A model generated the notes under the pieces. The model did no database searches and was not told where the DNA came from. It saw nothing but the letters and a program-made list of their open reading frames with translations. A DNA stretch of 10,151 bases from Polyrhizophydium stewartii. Lineage: Eukaryota > Chytridiomycota > Chytridiomycetes > Rhizophydiales. Positions 1 to 7,627 of the stretch are shown one piece after another (position 1 is the stretch's first letter; each line of letters opens with the position of its first letter). The DNA is taken from assembly GCA_027604665.1 (NCBI GenBank), contig JADGIZ010000678.1, forward strand, positions 1 through 10,151, in the 5' to 3' direction. A program made the translations under genes and the position numbers.

Positions 1-1
1 G

Positions 2-870
2 CCCTTGCCCCCCCGCCCCGCCGAGCAGGTCATGATGGAGCTCGCCGAGCGAAAGAACTCGATTCCGCTGCCGCTGGTCCCGGACAAGTTTGGCATGCGC
101 CTGCCGCCCGAGCGCAACACCCTCATCAAGCAGAACTTCCAGATCGTCCCCAAGGTTGGCGCCGCTGCAGAGCCGACCCTGCCGCCAGCAGCAGCAGCAG
201 CTGCCTCGTGCGGGTTGGTGCTGACGATGCGTGCCGCAGCTCCACCCGACCAAGCGGCCCGCGACGGCGCCCATGAGCCAGTATGCGTCGCCGCTCATCA
301 AGCGCCAGCAGCTCGGCAGTTTCGACCCCGCGCAGCCCGTGGCCATGCAGCCCGGGTTCGGCATGCCCGCGGGGATGCCCGTGCCGATGCAGATGCCCGC
401 CACGGGCATACCGCAGCTCGGACAGCAGGCGCAGCTTGGCGATCTGGCGCCTGGCGGCGGCGCGGCGGCGGGCGCCATGGGCCAGATGAATCCCATGGCG
501 CAGATGGCGCAGATGGCGCAGATGGGGCCCATGGGCGATAACTCGGCGCTCATGACCTTTGGCGCACCCGTGCCTTCGGCCATGCCCGCTGGCGCCGGCG
601 CGCAGCAGTTTGGCATGGCCGGCATGGGCATGGGCGGCATGGGTGCGGGCATGGGCATGAACATGGGCATGGGCATGGGCATGCAGCCTGCGCTGGGAGC
701 AGGCGTGCAGCACCAGACTGCGGTGACCAGCATGGGTCTGGCGATGCCGGAGGTTGGCGCGCCTGCGCAGCCAAAGGAGGACGACGACTACGATATGGAT
801 GGTGCGTCTCTGATTGCTGGATGCTTGGCACATGCCGTGCGCTGACTGATCCGACGCCGGAGCAGAGTGA
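2..870 (+). CDS. Unidentified Met/Gly/Gln-rich nuclear-like protein, 3' end only
   Basis: Partial gene entering from the left edge. I do not recognise the family. Proposed exons are 2-154, 240-801 and 866-870, giving about 240 residues with the TGA at 868-870. Exon 1 encodes a charged, proline-flanked segment containing IPLPLVPDKFGMRLPPERN. Intron 1 (155-239) joins it in phase 0 to LHPTKRPATAPMSQYASPL. The rest is low complexity: MAQ repeats, then GM/MG repeats, then an acidic end EDDDYDMD. The second intron (802-865) has a GTGCGT donor, a CTGAC branch site and a CAG acceptor, so the protein would end ...DYDMDE. Without it the frame runs on to a stop at 843-845. The composition resembles a disordered tail of a transcription or splicing cofactor, but that is only an impression. 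It converges on the delta-tubulin gene, 120 bases away. Confidence 0.6.
495..521 (+). repeat. 9-bp tandem repeat, three copies (ATGGCGCAG)
   Basis: Three perfect copies of ATGGCGCAG lie at 495-503, 504-512 and 513-521, followed by degenerate copies starting ATGGGG and ATGGGC. In the gene frame they encode Met-Ala-Gln repeats. Nine is a multiple of three, so copy-number change would keep the frame. Confidence 0.9.
614..683 (+). repeat. ATGGGC-type hexamer microsatellite (Gly-Met repeats)
   Basis: Repeated GGCATG/ATGGGC units, interrupted by GGCATGGGTGCG and ATGAAC variants, encode a Gly-Met run. It lies inside the exon of the left-edge gene and accounts for its methionine-rich composition. 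Confidence 0.85.
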
Positions 871-990
871 ATCCGCGGTGCGACCAACCGCCCATCGCCG
901 AGTCGGCTTCATGCACCCATCGCTTGCACAGAATCGATTGTTGCTGGATGCGCTCGCACACGCATGCACAAGCACGCACAGATGCATGCT

Positions 991-2846
991 CTACCAATGC
1001 GAGAGATCTCTGTACGCGTCGACAACCGACTGCACCGTCTCGAACGCTTCGCCAAACATGTCGTCCGTGTGCTCGCGGGCATAGCGCTCGTACCAGTGCA
1101 CATACGCGCGTTGCTTGAACTTGCGCTCGGCGCCTGCCAGGATGCGCTCGACGATGGGCAGGACGTCGTCCGAGTTGTAGCACAGATCCAGAGACCGCCG
1201 CTTGCTGTGGATGTCCAGGCCTGCGATCGCGCGCGGCTGGCGTCAGCTGCAACCGGCGATGATGGCATCATCGGGCTGGTTCGCCCGAGAGGGGCGGCCC
1301 GCACCGTAGAGATACGACAGCCGCACGTCCGTTGTGCAGTCGGGCAGCGTGGGTCCCATGCGCTCGGCCCACTTGGCGCGGATCGCTGGCCACCGGGACC
1401 AGAACTCTGGGCCCTGCACGCCGCGAATATTGAGCCGCGCGCCGATACAGCTGGACACATCTCGCGGGTCAGACACTCAGGTGGCAGTCACCAGATGGCC
1501 AGACCATTGTCATCCCAAGAGGAAAGGAACGCACCAGCGCTTCTTGCCTTGCGCCAGCGCAGGCAAGTTGCGGTTCAGCAGCGTGTGCAGATCGTCCCAG
1601 CTGTCGAACTCGTGTGTCGGGCGAGCGACCTTGCGCAGCGGCTTGCTGGTGTCGATCTCGCTGCCTTGCTGCTTCGGCTGGTCCGGGCTGGGCGACAGCG
1701 ACGATGACGACGCGAACATGGCCAGCTTGGTCGACGGCATCGGCGTGACGTTCGTGACCAGATCCCAGCCCGAGAAGGCGGTTGTGCGATCGGCGAGCTT
1801 GATGTCCAGTGCCTGCGAGCGGGGTGCGCCTGCGAGTCCGCCTGCAGCGTTGGATCCATGCTGGCTGGAAGTCGCGGACACCTCCGAAAGCGGCAGCACG
1901 ATGCCTGCGATGGATTGGGCGACCAGCTGGTTGATCTGGTCCATGCTGATGCGGGTCGATCCGGAGCCTGCGCCGCCAGAGTCAGCATGCAACTCGCCGC
2001 TTCGACGATGTGTATGTGTGCCCAGCGGCTGCGCCAAAGGTGGCCAACGCACTCGAGCCAACGCCCAGATGCCGCGCGGCGTTGCGCAGAGCGAGGTCGT
2101 TTGGAAAGACGCCGACGAGATCGGCGCAGTTCTGGAGCGACGCCAGCGTGAGCAGGCCGTTGTAGTCCTGCAGCGCCGTCTCGCCCGAGTCGAAAGGCGC
2201 AAAGGAGAGCGACATGATCAGCTGCTTGGGGTACTCTGTGCGCAGCTCCTGGGCGAGTCTGAGCAGGTCGTCGGCGCAAGGATGTGAGCTGCACCAAGTC
2301 GAACGCAAGGATCTGCTTTGAGGCGCAGCGCACCGCGAGCCAAGCCCAGAGCCGGTCCCGCCGGCCAGGCTGTGCAGCAGCATGCAGCCCTCGTATCTGA
2401 ACGACGCCTCTGCCAGGCGGCGGAACGCCTCGAGCACCTCGTCGAGGCGACTGTCGTCGAGGTATCCGTGCGACCAGTTGTTGCCGCGGCCGGACGTGCC
2501 GAGGTCGAGGTACTTGGTGGCAAACATGCCTGCGTCGGCGCGTTGGTGCCGGCGCCATGTCTGCAGACCCTCGCGGGTGTCAGCAGGCGGCTGAGGCGGC
2601 TCAGGTGCGTCGGCGGCCGCGAGCACCTTGCGCTCTGTGTCGACGACGAGCTGCTGCCACAGCGACAGCGGGTAGAGTGCATGGGCGGGCGAGGCAGCGC
2701 GGCTCCTGTGCAGGCGGGCGGGGCCGTCAGCGGCAGGCGCCCCATGCGGGCTGCGGGCCGCCGGGCGGCACGCACTCCTCGGCGAGCACGCCAAAGAGCG
2801 CCTGGCCGACCTGCACGCCGCACTGGCCGACTTGCAGCGAAATCAT
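991..2846 (-). CDS. TUBD1: Delta-tubulin (basal body / centriole tubulin)
   Basis: Delta-tubulin, a GTP-binding tubulin of basal bodies and centrioles needed for normal triplet microtubules in flagellated cells. Proposed exons (minus strand) are 2846-2776, 2705-2334, 2258-2053, 1967-1535, 1450-1305 and 1220-991. They total 1458 bases with all phases matching, giving 485 residues (human delta-tubulin is about 450). Residues 5-10 are QVGQCG, the tubulin N-terminal nucleotide motif. GNNW is at 98-101, the tubulin signature GGTGSG at 139-144, and QDYN at about 178-181, where delta-tubulins have QNYN. The C-terminus has a YVHWYERY helix (HWY from about 451) and lacks the acidic Glu-rich tail of alpha and beta. 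A Ser/Pro/Gln insertion in exon 4 is lineage-specific. Introns are 70-85 bases; four of the five have GTGCGT, GTGCGC or GTGCGG donors and several have CTGAC branch sites. GNNW, the tail and the spacing fit delta better than gamma or epsilon. Exon 5/6 borders are least certain. Confidence 0.93.
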
Positions 2847-2888
2847 GCAAGGCGACGTCCGGCAGACTGGACGCACCTTTGCCCCACG
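2847..2888. promoter_or_regulatory. 42-bp divergent intergenic region between delta-tubulin and RMI1
   Basis: Only 42 bases separate the delta-tubulin start (reading left) from the RMI1 start (reading right). No TATA-like box is visible. Both genes must share a very small bidirectional promoter or start transcription inside each other's first exons. Both start codons are supported by the families' N-terminal motifs, but neither transcript start is known. Confidence 0.55.
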
Positions 2889-5068
2889 ATGGACAGCGCG
2901 GACGGCGACGTGGCCGCGGCGCTCGCGGCGGCGCAGCCGCTGCTTGCGGACTTGAACCTGCTCGGCCTGCACCCCGAGTGGGCCACGCAGTGCATGGCCT
3001 ACGTGCGCGAGAGTGCGGCGCACCTGCCCGTCGGCCAGCTCGCGCCGCTGTTCCTCGAGCAGGTGCTGTTCTCGGACCTCGCCGACATGGCCGTGCACCC
3101 GTCGCCGTCGAGCCTGCCACCGGGGATCGCCGCCGCCCATAACGCAGTGCTGGCGCCGGCCCAGGACGGCCGTCCCGCTGCGGGCACGCCGCAGCATCGC
3201 GCGCGGCCCGGCGTGCCGTCCTCCGCGCCGGCCCCTGCCCATCTCGCGGCTGGGTCGCTCGGCTTCTTCCTCCAGGTGGTCGACATTGCCGAGGTCGGTG
3301 TTGCCTCCAACCAGCTGCTCGATGCCATCCGCGAGCGCAAGCCCAAGCGCGGCGAGCCGCCTCCTGCGGGCGAGCTTGTGCTACAGCGCAAGATGCTCCG
3401 CCTCACGCTGTCCGACGGCATGCAAACCTGCTCGGCGATGGAATATGCGCCGATCCCGGATCTCACACTCACCAGCGAGCGCGGCATCAAGGTGCTTGGA
3501 TGTGCGGCGTCCAAGCTGCGAGCCAGAAGTCATTCCCTCTGACGCCAAACAATCTGCAGGTCTTTGTGTCCAACGTGCTCATCCGTCGCGGCGTGCTGCT
3601 GCTCACGCCCGAGAACACCCGCCTGCTGGGCGGCTCCGTTGCGGAGTGGAACCAGCATGTACCGCTCGACCGCGTTGAGCAGCAGATGATGCGCAAGCTC
3701 AAGTGCGTTCTGCGCCAAGCTGGGCTGATGCATCCCGCTCGGCATTGCTGACGCAATCCGAGTAGAATCGCGACAGAGGGTGGCGAGGCAGCACCGGCAG
3801 ATCCCGCAACAGAGGTCGCCTTGGCTGCAGAGCAAGATGCCCGCACTGAACAGCTCGCACAGCAGCTGCAGCAGCAACAGCGGCGGCGCCAAGATGCGCA
3901 ACGTCAACAGCAAAGGCAGACGGCGGGAGTCACACCGCAGCGCATCCCTCCGACACAGGCCAACGGTGCCGGCGCGGCTGGCGGTTCAGGAGGCTCTGGC
4001 CGCAACAGCGCCGAGGGCACACGGACTGCAAGACGCAATCGCACGGGCACGTTCGACGGATTTGCAGAAGACATGGACGACGACATGGACGACTTTCAGG
4101 ACTTTCCGCCCGGCGTGCTGCAGAGGATGCAGTCGCCCGCCAGCCAGATGGTCACGCCGCCCAAGCGGATGCGTCTCGAGCATGGCGGGATGGTTGGGTC
4201 GGAGTCGGGGCCGACGCCCACACGCACACAGGCAACATCGCACGCTCTTTCAGCCGCCACGCTTCAGCAGCCCACGGAATCCACGCCGCTGAGGCAGACG
4301 CACGAGCAGTACTCGATGCAGGATCCGTCGGGACACGAAGCTGCCACGCTCGTCGCCGACGACTTTGACGAGGATTTTGATGAGATCTCGATTTTGAACC
4401 CAAAAGCAACGTGAGCTGTCATCTTGCTTGTGCGGCTGGGCGATGGGCGGCTGATCAATTTCTTGGCGCCAGGTGCACCGTCGCGGAGATCACAGGACTT
4501 GTCGCGCTTGGGTCGGTCGAGTTTACTTGGTTGTGAAACCTCTCATCCTGGAAGCTGACTAGCAGCGATTTCCCGCACACGCTCGCGCAGCATCCAAGAC
4601 GTTGTGCAGGTGCGCGCGCATATCAAGAGCTGGGACAAGTTAACGGTGACCAAAGAGGGCTTCGATCTTGGGATCGAGCTTGCGGACGATACCTCCTCGT
4701 GTCGTGTTGCTGCATCGCACGACGTGAGTCGCCGCTGCTCGCTGGATGGACTGTGTTGCGTATCTTGGCTCAAGCAATCTGACCTCGAAGCAGTTTGTTC
4801 GTGGGTGGCTTGGGATGGAGCCGCAGCAGATGAAGGCGGCGCGAGCGACGCCCGAAGGCACGCGGAAGCTGGCAGAAGTGAGTCAGAACTCGTCGTCGGC
4901 TCAGCTCGAGTCGCAGCAGAATTGCTGACGCAAGAGTCATTGCGGCATGTTCAGGCACTCAAGGCGCTGTACAAGGAGCTGGGCAGCATGCGGGGCCTGT
5001 TTACCCTGCTCCTGATCGGTGGCCGCACCGCGGGTGTCGCAGATATCATCGCTGTTGATGCTGGATAA
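2889..5068 (+). CDS. RMI1: RMI1, RecQ-mediated genome instability protein 1, with C-terminal second OB fold
   Basis: OB-fold scaffold of the RecQ helicase-Top3-Rmi1 complex that dissolves double Holliday junctions in the nucleus. Proposed exons: 2889-3491, 3560-3702, 3766-4410, a small exon from 4473 to about 4511-4532, 4591-4723, 4794-4877 and 4955-5068; about 590 residues (human 625). Residues 1-70 are the N-terminal helical region. The first OB fold follows, with SLPPG (75-79), FFLQVVDIAEVG (126-137), LTLSDGMQ, AMEYAPI (183-189) and RRGVLLLTPEN (210-220). The linker is Gln-rich, then acidic (DMDDDMDDF, DDFDEDFDE). The second OB fold reads VRAHIKSWDKL, then FVRGWLGMEPQQMK across intron 4724-4793, then RGLFTLLLI, matching the metazoan RMI1 C-terminal domain. 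An in-frame TGA at 4412-4414 falls in a proposed intron with a GTGAGC donor, so a naive model would lose this domain. The small exon near 4473 is the weak point. Start is the ATG at 2889; an upstream in-frame extension has no family support. Confidence 0.9.
3840..3920 (+). repeat. CAG/CAA-rich stretch encoding a poly-Gln segment in the RMI1 linker
   Basis: Imperfect CAG/CAA codons encode QLAQQLQQQQ followed by an Arg/Gln-rich segment. It lies between the first OB fold and the acidic linker of RMI1 and is probably disordered. Confidence 0.75.
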
Positions 5069-5169
5069 ACTGGCGCTGCGGACAACGTTGCGCTGCCGCC
5101 CCGGCCGCCCCAACATTGGTGCTCTTACTCGAGTCCTTTTACTGCTTCAATTTCGAGCTTTGCCGTCAG

Positions 5170-6893
5170 ATGGAAATCGCCGGAATCCGAGCTGGTGCGC
5201 CGCCGCCCAGCGCCGCCGCCCGCCGTGGGGCTGTCTCCCTCGCGCGGCCGGCCCGTTGCCCCACGCAATGCGTACAACCTGCCGCATGCAGCCCTCCAAA
5301 TCCGTCGGCGCTGGCCTCGCAACGCCAGTTGCATGTCCACCGCAGCCGGACCAATGCTTTCGAGCTGACGACACCCTCGGCCGACTTGTCGCCGGCCCCT
5401 GCCGATCGGGCCACCACCACCGACGGCCGCTCCCCGCCGCATCGCGCGCTGCCGGCGATGCTGCTCGGTGCGGCTACGCCGGTATGCCCTGGTCGCCAGG
5501 CGTCTGCCAGCTCGATGCCAACGACGTGGTCACGGCCGATCCACGCCGGGGAATGCTGCTGCTTGTCGTCACCCAGGTGCGACACCGGTTCCAGTGGAGT
5601 CGGCCCCGCTCTCCACGCCTGCACGGCTGACAGGACGCACTCAAACACCGACACTGCCGCTGCCGACTGCGCTTGCTCACGGGCCCTGCGGCGGCCGACC
5701 TCGGACTCTGGCCCCGCAGGACGGGATGCTCCATCTGTGCTGGAAGGTCGGCCATCGGCGCCAAGGCTCGGCACTGGCTGGCCGAGAATGCGACGGGGCT
5801 GACATTCTCGCCGCTTGCAGGACCGCACCGAGGGCGTCATCAAGGAGGACACCGTAGTCTTTCCGGGCGATGCGCGGCTCGTCCACGCAACGCAGTGCAC
5901 GAGCGGCCTGGTCTTTGTGCTGCGCTTCGCCACCTCGTCGGTGCGCAAGTTCTTTTGGATTCAGGGTGCGTTGCTTGGGGTGTCGGCTGCGATGCCTCGC
6001 ACCGAGCACCGCTGCTCGCAGCGCTGTTGAAGCTGACGGCGTAACGCAGAGCCGCACCGAGACAAGGCCTTTTCCATCATCAGCCGGGTGGGTTAAGCGG
6101 TGTTTGTCCGTGCAGTCGGCTTTGATGGCGCTGCGGTGTTTCTGACCTGGATCAATAAGTTCAACATGCTGCTGGACAATCCGCATGTCGCAGAGGAGGC
6201 ATACCAAATGTACTTCGTCTGAAAGGCGTCTGGGTAGATCCGAGCGCCGTTCGCTGAGACTCGACTCGGGTCCCACAGACGCAGCGTCGAGACGGACCCC
6301 GCCTTTGTGTCGCAGCTCGATGATCTTCGCACGATGCTGGACAGCGTGAATGTGTCGGGTGCAGGTGCGCCATTTGGCGCTCATGGCGCACCTTTCTGTG
6401 CGGTGACTGATGTCAGCTGTTTGTGTCGGTGGCCGCAGACTCGCCGAGCGTCTCGGACGACGAAAGTAGGCTGTGGTGTGTTGGAATGCTCCGCGGATAC
6501 GTACCAGCTGACGATTGCGTGATATATCGCGGCAAGAACAGCAGACTTCACGGCAATCTTGAATCCAGAGCTTGTTGCGCCTCTGCTCAACAACGCTCAG
6601 GTCGCCGGTGTGTTGTTTCCAGGGCTGCCTGTGCAGAGCGGCCCTTGGTCCAACCATCAGATTGCCGTGAGATGCACTTGTGCTGCAGACCACGGCGCAT
6701 GCGCTTGGCTGACAGTCCCTGCCTGCGTGCGTTCCATGAGCAGGCCGTGATTGCCTCGCGCGAGTTCCGCAATGCGGTGCGCTCGCTCCGTGCTGCGGCG
6801 CGCTCGGGCGCCATCGAGGCGATCATGCAGGAGCTCGGCGAGGCGGCCTGCGAGAGGATCCGCTTATTCCTGGCCGCACTCGGCGCTCAATGA
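5170..6893 (+). CDS. RPN13: RPN13/ADRM1, 26S proteasome ubiquitin receptor (Pru + DEUBAD)
   Basis: Ubiquitin receptor of the 19S proteasome lid/base that also recruits the deubiquitinase UCH37. Proposed exons: 5170-5194, 5500-5576, 5720-5746, 5821-5965, 6050-6087, 6160-6209, 6285-6364, 6439-6465, 6542-6666 and 6744-6893; 744 bases in phase, 247 residues. The Pru domain shows TADPRRGMLLL, DGMLHLCWKDRTEG, VVFPGDARL, QCTSGLVFVLRF and FFWIQEPHRDK, in family order; the F-P-x-D ubiquitin-contact motif is kept. FNMLLDNP follows, then the DEUBAD domain: SQLDDLRTMLDSVNV, ILNPELVAPLLNNAQVAG, and SREFRNAVRSLRAAARSG to the stop. The long Ser/Ala linker of human ADRM1 (407 residues) is almost absent. The start is the least certain part: ATG 5170 gives MEIAGIRAG, joined in phase 1 to VCQLDAND, like the fungal FRAGVC start, but needs a 305-bp intron. 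The alternative is ATG 5484 (MPWSPGVCQ). RMI1 ends 101 bases upstream. Confidence 0.9.
5195..5499 (+). other. Proposed long first intron of RPN13 (305 bp)
   Basis: GTGCGC donor at 5195 and CCAG acceptor at 5498-5499, phase 1 at both ends. It is about four times the usual intron length here. It is GC-rich and proline/alanine-like in all frames. No other gene is convincing in it. If the ATG at 5484 is the true start, this stretch is instead 5' leader and promoter. Confidence 0.45.
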
Positions 6894-6998
6894 ACGCCCT
6901 CCGTGCATATTCCCCATCAGCGCAGCGCATCTGTTCTGTTGCGCATCGCAGCGCTCGATCCCGGGAGCGGGATCATTTGCGCAGCTTGCCCTCGAAGC

Positions 6999-7578
6999 AT
7001 GTCAGACGCAGTCGCCTCGTCGCAGTCGCCGCCGCCGGGACAGCGGGGACAGAGCACGCGGCTGGCGCAGCGCCGTGCCGAGCCGAGTGCAACCGTGACG
7101 CAGACGGTGACGGCTCCCGAAGAGGCCGTCGCAGAGCCCGGCCCCGTCACGGTCGGCGTGCTGCGGCTCGAGGGCGGCGAGCCGCGCGAGCGCCGTGTTG
7201 CGTGGGACACGAGCGTCGTCGACAACGAGCTTCTCGGCCGCAAGAAGAGCAAGGGTGCGCCTGCCGCCCGCCGGCCTGCCCTCCCGCCTGCCCGCGCGCA
7301 TGCGGCCGCACAGTGCTGACGCCCGCCTCGCGCCGCACCCCGCACCCCCGGCCTGCGCAGTGTGCTGCATTTACCACCGGCCGCACCGGCCCGACGGCTC
7401 GAGCTCGTCGGATGAGTCGAGCAGCGACGACGACGACCCGTCCAAGCCCAACGCCTACGAGCGGCAGCCCAACTACGGCCGCCGCCGGCGCGGCAAGAAG
7501 CCACACCATGCGCATGACCACGACGGGCCGTGCTCGCACGACCACGACCACGACCACGACCGCCAAGAGATGGCTTGA
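6999..7578 (+). CDS. YPI1: Protein phosphatase 1 regulatory subunit, Inhibitor-3/YPI1/PPP1R11 family
   Basis: Small, largely disordered regulator that binds and inhibits protein phosphatase 1 in the nucleus. Exons are 6999-7254 and 7361-7578, joined in phase 1 across a 106-bp intron (GTGCGC donor, GCGCAG acceptor), giving 157 residues. The family core is clear: RRVAWDTSVVDNELLGRKKSK spans about residues 65-85, with RVAW as the PP1-docking (RVxF-type) motif, followed directly by CCIYHRP and an SSSDESSSDDDDPS acidic patch, as in PPP1R11. The tail is basic (GRRRRGKK), then His/Asp-rich. The vertebrate protein has a Cys/His segment at this place. The N-terminal 60 residues look disordered. It lies 105 bases after RPN13 and converges on ELP5, 49 bases away. 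Confidence 0.92.
7537..7560 (+). repeat. (CACGAC)4 repeat encoding His-Asp tail
   Basis: Four perfect CACGAC copies encode HDHDHDHD at the C-terminus of the Inhibitor-3 homolog, preceded by HHAHDHDGPCSHD. Alternating His/Asp suggests metal binding, which is inference only. Confidence 0.9.
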
Positions 7579-7627
7579 CAGGCCTTGTTGGCCGTCGGAA
7601 CTCGCAGCGGCAGCGCACTTGCCTTCA

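Noticed and set aside
1334..2287. Long plus-strand open frame of about 317 codons
   Set aside because: It is antisense to delta-tubulin exons, crosses their introns, and has no family-like motif. GC-rich DNA leaves long antisense frames.
991..2846. Identification as Misato/DML1 or gamma-tubulin
   Set aside because: Misato lacks the intact GGTGSG loop and GQCG start seen here; the C-terminal block and GNNW fit delta better than gamma.
2832..2888. N-terminal extension of RMI1 upstream of ATG 2889
   Set aside because: The frame is open but basic and unlike the family, and it would overlap the delta-tubulin start.
5482..5499. An 18-nt intron (GTATGC...CCAG) in RPN13
   Set aside because: It would give YAGVCQ, but introns this short are known only from special cases such as nucleomorphs; an in-frame insert or the upstream exon is simpler.
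5577..5719. Extra exon inside the 143-bp RPN13 intron
   Set aside because: The Pru domain is continuous from LLLVVTQ to DGMLHLCWK without it; an added exon would break a beta hairpin.
5677..6693. Minus-strand open frame of about 338 codons
   Set aside because: It runs antisense across six RPN13 exons and their introns; its composition is a Arg/Ala-rich shadow.
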